From: Microbacterium paraoxydans
GTDB lineage: Bacteria; Actinomycetota; Actinomycetes; Actinomycetales; Microbacteriaceae
Direction: 5' to 3'
NCBI RefSeq assembly: GCF_019056515.1
Contig: NZ_CP064873.1
Coordinates: forward strand, 558,001-622,000
Length of the DNA: 64,000 nt
Positions within the stretch are counted from its first letter, which is position 1. Each line of letters opens with the position of its first letter. Position numbers and translations under genes: made by a program. Shown here one piece after another: positions 9,657-17,522 of the stretch. A model generated the notes under the pieces. The model had not been told where the DNA came from and searched no databases. It saw only the letters and a program-made list of their open reading frames with translations.

Positions 9657-9698
9657 TGGACAGGTGTCCGGGAAAAACTTGACAGGTGCCAAGTGTCA
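9657..9698. promoter_or_regulatory. Probable TetR operator pair
   Basis: Two related inverted repeats sit head to tail upstream of tetR: TGGACAGGTGTCCGG (9657-9671, arms GGACA/TGTCC) and TTGACAGGTGCCAAGTGTCA (9679-9698, arms TGACA/TGTCA). They share the core GACAGGTG. The location between tetR and the divergent gene and the symmetric form fit a TetR dimer site. The second copy also contains a TTGACA hexamer. Confidence 0.5.
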
Positions 9699-9823
9699 TG
9701 TTCCACTGGATGCGCCACGGCCGCGCATGTCCCCTGCATGACGGCCGTCTTCGTGGCCGCGCGCGCGATTCCCCCATCGCCCCGGCCCTGCGTTGTCCGC
9801 CGAGTTCTTCGAGCGCCAGCGCT

Positions 9824-9860
9824 GCAGAGCGGAGCGATGTCCCCGCATCCTCCGCTCTGC
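9824..9860. other. Long intergenic hairpin
   Basis: GCAGAGCGGA at 9824-9833 pairs perfectly with TCCGCTCTGC at 9851-9860, and inside it GATG pairs with CATC, leaving a 6-nt loop (TCCCCG). It lies in the 367-nt gap between tetR and the dioxygenase-like gene, about 100 nt before the latter. There is no T-run. It could be a terminator of an unannotated transcript, an operator, or an RNA element. Nothing else recognisable is seen in 9699-9890 apart from a TAGCTT box at 9894-9899. Confidence 0.5.
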
Positions 9861-9959
9861 ACCTGACTCCACAGGAGCCCCAGGGATCACGCATAGCTTC
9901 TTGATTGTTCACCCGTCGAGCATGGGGGCAACGCCGCCGACGCTCGAGAGGAGCACATC

Positions 9960-10910
9960 ATGAGCCGCATCCCCGAACCGACCCCCACGCCGCAGGGACC
10001 CATGTACGAAGGACGACTGCTGGACCGCGCGGACGAAGAGGTCGTCGACCAGGGCGTCGCCTTCGACCTCCGGACGCTGATGAGCCGTCGCGGGCTGCTG
10101 ATCGGCGGCGGCCTCGGCCTCGGTGCCGTCGTCCTCGCCGCCTGCGCTCCCGGCGCCACCGGATCGTCGTCGACGACCGCCACCCCCACGCCCAGCGCCA
10201 CCGGCACGGCGTCGGACACGGTCACGGAGATCCCCGACGAGACCGCCGGCCCCTATCCGGGCGACGGCTCGAACGGTCCGGACGTCCTCGACGAGGCCGG
10301 GATCATCCGCCAGGACATCCGCTCGTCCATCGACGGCGGGGCCACGGCCGACGGCGTCCCGCTCTCCTTCGAGCTCCAGATCCTCGACCTCGCGAACGGC
10401 GGGGTGCCCTTCGCCGGCGTCGCGGTCTACGCATGGCACTGCAACGCGCAGGGGGAGTACTCGCTGTACTCGTCCGGGCTCGAGGACGTCTCCTATCTGC
10501 GCGGGGTGCAGGTCGCCGACGACAACGGCAAGGTGTCCTTCACCTGCGTCTTCCCCGGGTGCTACTCCGGGCGCTGGCCGCACATCCACTTCGAGGTCTA
10601 TCCGGATGCGACCGCGATCACCGACGCATCGAACGCGATCGCCACGTCCCAGCTCGCGTTGCCCGAGGACGCCTGCAGTGCGGTCTATGCGGAGACGGCG
10701 TACTCCGGATCGGCGGACAATCTCGCCCGGATCTCCCTGACCTCCGACAACGTCTTCGGCGACGACGGCGGGGTGTCGCAGCTCGCCACGACGACGGGGA
10801 GCGTCACCGGCGGATACACCGCGACCCTCGTGGTCGGCGTCGACACGACGACCACGCCGAGCGCCGGCGCCGCGCCGACGGGTGGCGGTGGTCGTCCCCC
10901 CGGAAGCTGA
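9960..10910 (+). CDS. Exported intradiol ring-cleavage dioxygenase-like lipoprotein
   Basis: 316 residues. A twin-arginine-like signal (RR at 43-44) runs into a hydrophobic stretch ending in a lipobox LAAC (Cys62), so the protein is probably a lipid-anchored extracytoplasmic enzyme. The catalytic core (about 95-225) has the non-haem Fe(III) ligand set of protocatechuate/catechol dioxygenases: a Tyr in GEYSLY (Y167), Tyr202 in GCYSG and HIH (H208, H210). The family inserts O2 into catechol-type rings between the hydroxyls. A Ser/Thr/Pro-rich linker follows the lipobox and a Gly/Pro tail closes the protein. GAGGAG precedes the ATG. No other aromatic catabolism gene is nearby, so a role in dealing with external catechols or lignin-type aromatics is only inferred. 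Confidence 0.8.
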   Translation: MSRIPEPTPTPQGPMYEGRLLDRADEEVVDQGVAFDLRTLMSRRGLLIGGGLGLGAVVLAACAPGATGSSSTTATPTPSATGTASDTVTEIPDETAGPYPGDGSNGPDVLDEAGIIRQDIRSSIDGGATADGVPLSFELQILDLANGGVPFAGVAVYAWHCNAQGEYSLYSSGLEDVSYLRGVQVADDNGKVSFTCVFPGCYSGRWPHIHFEVYPDATAITDASNAIATSQLALPEDACSAVYAETAYSGSADNLARISLTSDNVFGDDGGVSQLATTTGSVTGGYTATLVVGVDTTTTPSAGAAPTGGGGRPPGS

Positions 10911-11092
10911 GGTTCTCGGCGCGTGGTTCGTGGATCTGCTAAGCTGATCGTGCAACGTGTGCGTTTCGCCCCCTCTCGGCCGCCTCGTCGCCACTGATCA
11001 GGGCCATCCACGGACCACGCACATCGACGCGCGCGGAATCCGCCCTCGGTCTCTTCACGCGCGGAGCGCCACAGCGCGCCCGCCCCACAGCA

Positions 11093-11383
11093 ATGAGCAT
11101 GAGCATGAGTACCACCACCGTCCCTTCCTCCATCCCTCTCACCTGGAAACAGGCCGACGTCGACGTGCACGTCGCCACCCGCAACGGTGAGTTCGCCGGA
11201 TTCGTCGAGTTCGACGGATCCGCGCACCGGCTGCGCGACGAGCGCGGCACCGACCTCGGGTCGTTCCCGTCGCTCGACGACGCCTTCCGTGCGCTCGCCG
11301 CCGCGCAGCAGCCCGCGCGACCGGCGGCATCGCCGGCCCTCCCTCGGACGCGCGGTCGGCGGCCGCGTCGAGCACGGGCCTGA
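11093..11383 (+). CDS. Small hypothetical protein
   Basis: 96 residues that I do not recognise. The first 75 residues look like a compact alpha/beta fold (LTWKQADVDVHVATRNGEF, then FVEFDGSAHRL and LGSFPSLDDAFRALA); the last 20 are basic and Pro/Arg-rich (RTRGRRPRRARA), which could contact nucleic acid or be disordered. It opens with the repeated codons MSMSMS, so any of three ATGs (11093, 11099, 11105) could be used; no clear ribosome binding site separates them. The 182-nt gap before it has a TAAGCT -10-like box at 10940-10945. The pattern of a small domain then a basic tail is common in short actinobacterial proteins of unknown function. Confidence 0.6.
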   Translation: MSMSMSTTTVPSSIPLTWKQADVDVHVATRNGEFAGFVEFDGSAHRLRDERGTDLGSFPSLDDAFRALAAAQQPARPAASPALPRTRGRRPRRARA

Positions 11384-11415
11384 GTCGTATGCCGCCTCGC
11401 GTATGCGAGCGCGGT

Positions 11416-11421
11416 TAGTGT
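11416..11421 (+). promoter_or_regulatory. -10 box of the desaturase gene
   Basis: TAGTGT fits the TANNNT actinobacterial -10 pattern. Transcription would begin near 11428, which puts the in-frame ATG at 11403 upstream of the transcript and leaves the AGGAG at 11479-11483 as the ribosome binding site. Confidence 0.45.
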
Positions 11422-11489
11422 GGCCACAGCGATCGGCAACCGCCCTTGGCTTCTTCAGCTCAAGGGCTCCCGATCGACAGGAGAGCATC

Positions 11490-12602
11490 ATCTCCCGCAC
11501 ATCCTCCCCGTCCGTCACCGCCACCCTCGGCCCGGTGCGTCAGACCTACGCCGGGAACGCCGAGTTCCCGCCTCTCACCCGGGCGTACCGGGACGTGCAG
11601 CAGGTCGTGAAGGAAACCGGGCTCCTGCAGCGCACGCCCGTGTTCTACACGCTGGTCGGCGCGGCGCTGGTCGTCGCGTTCGCCGGCTGCGTCGCGGGCT
11701 TCCTCCTCCTCGGGGACAGCTGGTTCCAGCTCCTCATCGCCGCCGCCCTCGGGATCGTCTTCACGCAGGTCGCCTTCCTCGCCCATGAGGCGGCGCACCG
11801 TCAGATCCTCTCCACGGGACCGGCGAACTTCCGCCTGGCCCGCGTGCTCGCCGGCATCATCGGCATGAGCTACCACTGGTGGGACTCCAAGCACACCCGG
11901 CACCACGGCAACCCGAACCAGGTCGGCAAGGACCCCGACATCCAGGTCGACACCATCTCCTTCCTGGAGGAGGATGCGGCGCAGTCGCGTGGCATCGTCC
12001 GGCTCATCACGCGCAAGCAGGGGTGGCTCTTCTTCCCCCTCCTGACGCTCGAGGGGCTCAACCTGCACTACCTCGGCCTGAAGCACCTGATGACGCGGAA
12101 GAACGTGAAGGGACGCTGGACCGAACTCGGTCTCATCGTCCTCCGGTTCGCCGTCCTCCTCGTGCCGCTGTTCCTCCTGCTCCCCGTCGGCATGGCGTTC
12201 GCGTTCCTGGGCGTGCAGCTCGCGGTCTTCGGCGTCTACATGGGCGCGTCCTTCGCCCCCAACCACAAGGGCATGCCGGTCATCGCCCCCGACGCCAAGC
12301 TCGACTTCTTCTCGAAGCAGGTGCGCACGTCGCGCAACATCCGCGGCGGATGGTGGGTGACGGGGCTGATGGGCGGCCTCAACCACCAGGTCGAGCACCA
12401 CCTGTTCCCGAACATGTCGCGGCTGCACCTGTCGAAGGCACGCGGCATCGTGCGCGACTACTGCGCCGCCAACGGCATCCCGTACACGGAGACGAGCCTC
12501 GGGCAGTCTTACGCGATCGTCATCGCCTACCTCAACCGCGTGGGCCTGGCGGCGCGCGACCCGTTCGACTGCCCGGCGGCGGCACAGCTCCGCCGCGCCT
12601 GA
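11490..12602 (+). CDS. Membrane fatty acid desaturase (apparent ATC start)
   Basis: About 370 residues. Three histidine boxes of the membrane di-iron desaturases are intact: HEAAH (near 11785), HTRHH (near 11892) and HQVEHH (near 12386, the (H/Q)xxHH form of front-end/acyl-lipid desaturases). Four or more hydrophobic helices lie between them. The enzyme would introduce a cis double bond into membrane acyl chains with a ferredoxin or similar reductant. The start is odd: AGGAG at 11479-11483 is followed after 6 nt by ATC, not ATG; one base change would give the perfect start ATG-TCC-CGC. The only upstream ATG in frame (11403) precedes the predicted transcript and has no ribosome binding site; a GTG at about 11535 is the next alternative and lacks one too. 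Confidence 0.85.
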   Translation: MSRTSSPSVTATLGPVRQTYAGNAEFPPLTRAYRDVQQVVKETGLLQRTPVFYTLVGAALVVAFAGCVAGFLLLGDSWFQLLIAAALGIVFTQVAFLAHEAAHRQILSTGPANFRLARVLAGIIGMSYHWWDSKHTRHHGNPNQVGKDPDIQVDTISFLEEDAAQSRGIVRLITRKQGWLFFPLLTLEGLNLHYLGLKHLMTRKNVKGRWTELGLIVLRFAVLLVPLFLLLPVGMAFAFLGVQLAVFGVYMGASFAPNHKGMPVIAPDAKLDFFSKQVRTSRNIRGGWWVTGLMGGLNHQVEHHLFPNMSRLHLSKARGIVRDYCAANGIPYTETSLGQSYAIVIAYLNRVGLAARDPFDCPAAAQLRRA

Positions 12603-12615
12603 GCACACGGATACG

Positions 12616-12651
12616 ACGAAGGGGCGAGCAGACGCCTGCTCGCCCCTTCGT
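12616..12651. terminator. Bidirectional hairpin terminator
   Basis: A perfect 16-bp stem (ACGAAGGGGCGAGCAG at 12616-12631 with its complement at 12636-12651) and a 4-nt loop lies between the convergent desaturase and DivIVA-like genes. Confidence 0.8.
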
Positions 12652-12665
12652 GTCTCTGCGCGGGA

Positions 12666-14069
12666 TCAGCGCTTCGAGTCGTCCGTCTCGATCACGTCGA
12701 TCGTGATCTTCTCCAGGGGGCGGTCGTCGTCGAACTCGTCGTCGAGCACCTCATCGCCGCGGAAGGTCTCGACCGACGCCTCGACGACGTCGTCCTCGAT
12801 GTCGTCGTCGTCCTCGTCGATCGTGGCCTCGGTCACCGCGATCTCGGTGGGAAGGCTGTCGTCGCTGAAGATTCCGTCCGGGCGGATGAGCTCGCGCACC
12901 TCGGCCATGAAGCTCGTGAGCTGCTGCTGCTGCCACCGCAGCTGACGGGCGCGGTCCTCGGCGTCGCGGAGGACGGTGGAGGTGTGTCCGGTGACCGCGT
13001 CGACGATCTTCTGCGACTTCACGCGGGCACGCTCGAGGATCTCCCTGGCGCGCACCTGGGCGTCGGCCTCGATCGCCTGAGCCTGCGAGCGCATGAGCTT
13101 CTCGTAGCCGTCCGCCTTCGCGGAGATGCGCTGCGCGTGCTCCAGCGAGGCCGTGACCTGCTCGTTCGCATCGGTCGTGATGCGCTCGGCGTGGGCGACG
13201 GCCTGGTTGTGCAGCACGAGGAACTCCTGCTGCGCGTCGTCCTGACGACGGGTGAGGGTCTCCTCGAACTCCAGCACGCGGGCGTTCATCTCACGGACCT
13301 CGCGCTCGGCGTCCGCACGCAGCTGCGTGGTCTCGCGCGTGACCAGCGAGCGGAGCGCGGCGGCGCCCTTCTCGGCCTCGGTGCGGATGGCGGTGGCCTC
13401 CTGGGAGGCCTGGCTGACCTTCTCCGCGGCGTGCGCCGCCTCGCGCTCGATGCGCGCCTCGTGGGCCGTGTACTCGGTCTCCATCTTCAGCCGCACCTGA
13501 TCGGCGTCGCGCTGCGCCTGCGAGATGATGCGCTCGGCGTCGGCCTCCGCTTCGGCACGCTGCGCGGCCACTTCCTCGCGGGCAGAGGTCATCAGGCGGT
13601 CGGCCTGCACGGCGGCGTTCTGGATGAGCACGTTCGCCTGCTCCTCGGCCACGCGCAGGATCGCCTCGAACTGCTGACGCGACGGTGCCTCCTCGCCATC
13701 GGCCTGCGGCATGTCGACGAGCTCGGAGGTCAGGGTCGCCACCTGCTGCTCGGCGTCGGAGGCCTTGGCGTTCGCGGCCGCGAGCTCCGCCTCCAGGGCT
13801 TCGCGGGCTTCGCGCTCTTCGGCCTTGATGGCCTCGACGGACTCGGCCTCGCGCGCCTTCGCCTCGGCCAGCTCGTCGGCCGCCTGCTGGAGCTGCGTGC
13901 GCATCGACGCCAGCGCGGCGTCGACCTCGTTCTTGTCGTAGCCCCGGAAGCCGATCGTGAACGCCGAGGTGGACGAGGAGGACGACTCGCGAGGAGTGGT
14001 CTCGATCAGCTGATCGAAGAAGTCCGGCGACCGGTCGTCGTCGCGGGGGGTGCCCGAGGAATCGCTCAT
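12666..14069 (-). CDS. DivIVA-domain long coiled-coil protein (Scy/FilP-like)
   Basis: 467 residues. After a polar N-terminus (1-35) comes a short DivIVA-like motif (SAFTIGFRGYDKNEVDAAL), the conserved membrane-curvature-binding segment, then a continuous Ala/Glu/Arg/Gln-rich coiled coil to about residue 400, and a very acidic tail (DEDDDDIEDD, DDEFDDDRP). In actinobacteria such proteins assemble at the pole or as cytoskeletal filaments and organise apical growth or division. The start at 14069 is preferred over a longer frame to 14180 because AAAGG precedes it and the upstream residues are unlike the rest. It is monocistronic and ends against a strong shared terminator. Assignment to Scy, FilP or a Wag31 paralogue needs alignment. 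Confidence 0.8.
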   Translation of the reverse strand: MSDSSGTPRDDDRSPDFFDQLIETTPRESSSSSTSAFTIGFRGYDKNEVDAALASMRTQLQQAADELAEAKAREAESVEAIKAEEREAREALEAELAAANAKASDAEQQVATLTSELVDMPQADGEEAPSRQQFEAILRVAEEQANVLIQNAAVQADRLMTSAREEVAAQRAEAEADAERIISQAQRDADQVRLKMETEYTAHEARIEREAAHAAEKVSQASQEATAIRTEAEKGAAALRSLVTRETTQLRADAEREVREMNARVLEFEETLTRRQDDAQQEFLVLHNQAVAHAERITTDANEQVTASLEHAQRISAKADGYEKLMRSQAQAIEADAQVRAREILERARVKSQKIVDAVTGHTSTVLRDAEDRARQLRWQQQQLTSFMAEVRELIRPDGIFSDDSLPTEIAVTEATIDEDDDDIEDDVVEASVETFRGDEVLDDEFDDDRPLEKITIDVIETDDSKR

Positions 14070-14270
14070 GGGTTCAAGCCTTTCTGGCGTGTCCGCGACA
14101 CGAAGCGGTCTTCGTTTCCGTGGACGGGTTCGCAAGCACGGGGAAGGAGGCCCCGGCGTGCACCGCGTCCGGGTCCTCATCGGAGTCCCTGCGGGGCGCG
14201 GCGCGCGTCTAGCCTAATTGCGGCGCCTGTGAATCGTGACCCCCATTTGCACGGGCAGGCAGCGGCACGA

Positions 14271-14795
14271 TCAGGCGCGGCGGAACCAGCGGGCGTTGCG
14301 GTCGTCGAGCAGGTCTCCGCGCTCGAACACGGAGACGGGTCCGTCGCTCACCTCGATCCGGCGCGCTGCCGCCTCTGCGGTCACCCTTTCCCGCAGCTCC
14401 CGCCACAGCGGCGCGGTCTGCGGGAAGCCGAGGTAGTCGCGGAACGTCTCCACGCGCAGGAGAGTCCCCTCGGCGTCGGGACCGAGCCGCACGACGGTGT
14501 CGTCCGGTTCGACGAAGCGGATGCCGACGGTGCCGTCGTCGAGGACGGCGTAGGCCCTCTCATGCCCGGCGACCGCCGCGTGCAGGAGCGCGGCCGCGAC
14601 CTCCGGCGGCGCCTGGATCCGGAGCGTCGTGCCGAGCTCGGTGAGGAGCTCCGTCATCCGCTCGGCGGTGAATCGCGCGCCCGCGCGGGCGCCGGCCGCG
14701 GTAGAGCTGCGTCGCACCCATCGAGGGAGGAAGGCCGCGCCGACGAGGAGAGCGATGATGACGACGACGAGAACGACGGTGAGGACGGAGTCCAT
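14271..14795 (-). CDS. Hypothetical single-pass membrane protein
   Basis: 174 residues that I do not recognise by name. An N-terminal transmembrane segment (SVLTVVLVVVIIALLVGAAF, about residues 3-22) is followed by a basic stretch and a soluble alpha/beta region with DGTVGIRFVEPDDTVVRLG and LRVETFRDYLGFP. The topology suggests a cytoplasmic domain anchored at the membrane or an exported one; no catalytic motif is seen. GGGAGG lies well placed before the ATG. It ends 200 bp before the DivIVA-like gene and starts 23 bp after the stop of the DUF7882-type gene on the same strand, so these two may share a transcript. Confidence 0.65.
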   Translation of the reverse strand: MDSVLTVVLVVVIIALLVGAAFLPRWVRRSSTAAGARAGARFTAERMTELLTELGTTLRIQAPPEVAAALLHAAVAGHERAYAVLDDGTVGIRFVEPDDTVVRLGPDAEGTLLRVETFRDYLGFPQTAPLWRELRERVTAEAAARRIEVSDGPVSVFERGDLLDDRNARWFRRA

Positions 14796-14818
14796 GGAGG
14801 CGACCTCCCGGCCGCGCG

Positions 14819-15124
14819 TCAGCGCGGGCCGGACAGGTGATCGAGGACCAGCTCGCCGGAGGCGTTGAGGGCCTGCATGATCTCCTGGATGCGGTGCGGG
14901 TCCACCGTCGGCGGCTCGGCGTCGTCGAACCCGAACTGCAGCGGGATGGCGGGATGGATCCACACGCTCGCGCGCCGGTCGACGCCCCCCTCGACGGGCC
15001 GCCAGGTCATCATGAAGCTCTCCTGCCGGCGGAGCTTCGTGCCGATGACGATCTTCAGATGCGCGAGCGTCTCGTCCTCGATGAGGATCGGATCCGAGTG
15101 CCCGTCGTACCGGAGTCTTCCCAT
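14819..15124 (-). CDS. DUF7882-type small protein
   Basis: 101 residues. The pattern MG.L.YDG at the start, then LAHLKIVIGTKLRRQESFMMTW and VWIHPAIPLQF, matches a short Microbacteriaceae family that databases often mislabel as ATP-dependent DNA ligase; no ligase motif (KxDG) exists here. The function is unknown. The start at 15124 is supported by TACCGT at 15132-15137, 7 nt before the ATG, giving a leaderless transcript; a longer frame to 15403 is rejected. It may be first of a two-gene unit with the membrane protein downstream. Confidence 0.75.
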   Translation of the reverse strand: MGRLRYDGHSDPILIEDETLAHLKIVIGTKLRRQESFMMTWRPVEGGVDRRASVWIHPAIPLQFGFDDAEPPTVDPHRIQEIMQALNASGELVLDHLSGPR

Positions 15125-15302
15125 GATGCTGACGGTACACCCGAGCGCGGGGGCGTACGGATCCTGTGCGCCCGCGCCGGTCGCGGAGGGCATCCCGGCC
15201 GACCGGGGGAGTGGCGTTCGCGTCGCGGAGGGCCCGCTCTTGGTACGGTGACCGCGGGAGACAACCTGTCCTGGGGCCCGCAGACCAAGAGAGAGCTTCG
15301 AG

Positions 15303-16628
15303 ATGACGCGCACGTCCCGCTGGCGCCGGGGCCGGATCGGGATCGTCGCCGTGCTCGCGATCGTGCTCGGCGCGCTCGTCCCCGCCGTCTCCACGGCTGG
15401 CACCGCGACCGCCGCGTCCGACGGCTACATGGTCTACCCGGCGTCCGGGAACATCCAGTCGAAGGTCGGCGACGGCTGCCGGAACAACTACCGCGCGCAC
15501 GACGGCATCGACATCTCCCGCAACGGCGGCACGCCCATCCTCGCCGCGTACGACGGGGTGATCAAGAGTCGTACGTCGAACGGCGGCTACGGCAACTACG
15601 TGGACGTGCAGCACGCGGGCGGATACGTGACCCGCTATGCGCACATGGCGGCTCCGGGGTGGTTCGCACCGGGAACCAAGGTCCTCCGCGGGCAGCAGAT
15701 CGGCGTCGTCGGCAATACGGGCAACTCGGCCGCGTACCACCTGCACTTCGAGGTGTGGCTGAACGGCAAGGTCTACTCGCAGATCAACCAGGGCTTCACG
15801 TGTCTCTCCGACGTCACACGAGGGGGGACCATCCCGCTGTTCTTCCCCGGTCTCGGTGCCGGATCGCCCGCCGGCGTCAGCGCCGGAGACTTCACCGGCG
15901 ATGACAAGGTCGACCTCCTCGTGGTCGCGGGGAACGGCGACCTGCGGCTGCGCGCCGGCAACGGGCGCGCCGGCCTCGCCGGCCCGACCACGGTGTTCGG
16001 GAGCGGGTGGGCGAACTCGCGGCGACACATCACGCACACCGATCTCAACGGCGACGGCAATGCCGACCTCCTCGTGGCACGCTCCGACGGGGTCCTGGAG
16101 TTCTACGCCGGCAACGGACGCGGGGGCTTCCGCGGGGCGGTCGGGCTGGGCTCGGGGTGGTACAGCATGCGGCACATCGCCTCGGGTGCGGATTTCACGG
16201 GTGACGGACGTCAGGACATCCTCGGGGTCTCCGGGTCCGGCAACCTGAGGGTCTACCACGGCAACGGCAGCGGCGGCCTGACCTCCTCGCAGACGATGAT
16301 CGGCGGCGGCTGGGAGAGCGTCCACTACCTCATCGCGGGAGACTTCGACGGGGACGGACGCGGCGACATCGTCGCAGTCGCGGCCGACGGTCAGCTCCTC
16401 CTATACACCGGGGCGTCGGGCCTGCGCACGGTGCGACAGGTGGGCGTGGGCTGGCAGGAGTTCACCGAGGTCACCGGAGGCGTGGACTACAACGGCGACG
16501 GGCGCGCCGACCTGCTCGCGCGCACCCCGGCCGGACAGCTCTACCTCTATCCGGGGAACGGGAACGGCGCCTTCGGCGCGCGAGTGCTCGTCGCCTCCGA
16601 CGCCGCGGACTACCTCGCGATCGAGTGA
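15303..16628 (+). CDS. Secreted M23 metallopeptidase with FG-GAP/VCBS-type repeats
   Basis: 441 residues. A basic N-terminus and hydrophobic core (IVAVLAIVLGALVPAVS) form a Sec signal peptide with cleavage near residue 38. The M23 (LytM/lysostaphin-type) domain at about 42-165 has the zinc ligands H66 and D70 in HDGID and H148 in HLHFEVW, with H146 catalytic, so it should cut peptidoglycan cross-links outside the cell. From about 190 to the end, repeated calcium-binding-type FG-GAP units (DFTGDDKVDLLV, DLNGDGNADLLV, DFTGDGRQDILG, DFDGDGRGDIVA, DYNGDGRADLLA) probably form a beta-propeller for wall or glycan binding. A TACGGT box at 15244-15249 and GAGAG before the ATG are the likely signals. 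It is monocistronic. Confidence 0.9.
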   Translation: MTRTSRWRRGRIGIVAVLAIVLGALVPAVSTAGTATAASDGYMVYPASGNIQSKVGDGCRNNYRAHDGIDISRNGGTPILAAYDGVIKSRTSNGGYGNYVDVQHAGGYVTRYAHMAAPGWFAPGTKVLRGQQIGVVGNTGNSAAYHLHFEVWLNGKVYSQINQGFTCLSDVTRGGTIPLFFPGLGAGSPAGVSAGDFTGDDKVDLLVVAGNGDLRLRAGNGRAGLAGPTTVFGSGWANSRRHITHTDLNGDGNADLLVARSDGVLEFYAGNGRGGFRGAVGLGSGWYSMRHIASGADFTGDGRQDILGVSGSGNLRVYHGNGSGGLTSSQTMIGGGWESVHYLIAGDFDGDGRGDIVAVAADGQLLLYTGASGLRTVRQVGVGWQEFTEVTGGVDYNGDGRADLLARTPAGQLYLYPGNGNGAFGARVLVASDAADYLAIE

Positions 16629-16669
16629 CCGGCCGGAGTCGAGCACTCCGGGGCGCGTATCGTGGGCGC

Positions 16670-17515
16670 ATGGCCGCAGGGACGTTCGACGACATCGCGG
16701 CAGCGCTGTACGCGGGGCCGCCGGAAGCGTTCACCGCCAGCCGGAACGCCGCGGCGAAGGATATCGAGGACGCTGCGCTCGCCGCGGAGGTGAAGGCGTT
16801 GCGGAAGCCGTCGGTCGCGGCCTGGGTGGTCAACGTGTTCGCGCAGGAGCGGGCCGCCCAGCTCGGGGAGGCCCTGGCGCTGGCCGCGGAGCTGCGCGAG
16901 GCGCAGGAAGACCTGGATGCCGCCGCGCTGTCCACGCTCAGCAGGCAGCGCCGTGCCCTGACCCGGCGGCTCGCCGAGAGTGCGGCGGACCTCGCGGGGT
17001 CCCGGGGCGAACGCGTCACGGCAGCCACGCGGGACGCCGTCGAGCAGACGATCTCCGCGGCGTTCTTCGATCAGGATGCCGCCGCGGCCGTCGCGTCCGG
17101 ACGACTCGTGAGGGCTCTGGAGCCGTCGGGGACCGCGGACGACGTCCGCGACGCCGTGGCCGGCACCCTCCCCACCCTGCAGCCGCAACCCCCGCGCCCG
17201 CGGGACGAACTGCAGGAGCGGCGGAAGCGGCGGGACGCGGAGCGGCAGGTGGCCGCGGCGGAGAAGGCCCTGGCCACGGCGGAGCGGGCTCTCACGAAGG
17301 AGGACGAGGCGGTGCGGGCACTGAGTGACCGCGCCGAGGAGCTCGCGGACGGCATCGCCGAGGTGGAGGCGCAGCTGGAGAAGCTGCGTCAGGAGGCCGA
17401 TCGCGTCGAGCGCGACCGTCCCGCCGCGGAGCAGAGGCGCACGGCGGCCGCGGAGAAGAAGGACGCCGCTGCCGAGGCCGTGGAGTCGGCGCGCGAGGCC
17501 CTCGACGACCTCTGA
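16670..17515 (+). CDS. Ala-rich coiled-coil protein of unknown function
   Basis: 281 residues. The N-terminal 60 residues (FDDIAAALYAGPPEAFTASR, ALRKPSVAAWVVNVFAQ) recur in actinobacterial proteins of unknown role; the remainder is helical, with a heptad-rich coiled coil from about residue 175 to 275 (EKALATAERALTKEDEAV). No enzyme motif, signal peptide or TM is visible. The start at 16670 is set by TATCGT at 16658-16663, 6 nt upstream (leaderless); an in-frame start at 16625 would lie before the promoter. It sits alone between the M23 gene and a convergent lipoprotein gene. Confidence 0.75.
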   Translation: MAAGTFDDIAAALYAGPPEAFTASRNAAAKDIEDAALAAEVKALRKPSVAAWVVNVFAQERAAQLGEALALAAELREAQEDLDAAALSTLSRQRRALTRRLAESAADLAGSRGERVTAATRDAVEQTISAAFFDQDAAAAVASGRLVRALEPSGTADDVRDAVAGTLPTLQPQPPRPRDELQERRKRRDAERQVAAAEKALATAERALTKEDEAVRALSDRAEELADGIAEVEAQLEKLRQEADRVERDRPAAEQRRTAAAEKKDAAAEAVESAREALDDL

Positions 17516-17522
17516 GCGGACC

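Noticed and set aside
10950..10997. Possible 15-codon leader peptide (GTG) upstream of the small hypothetical gene
   Set aside because: It is Arg/Pro-rich, but the TAAGCT box ends only 4 nt before it, too close for a leaderless start, and it has no ribosome binding site.
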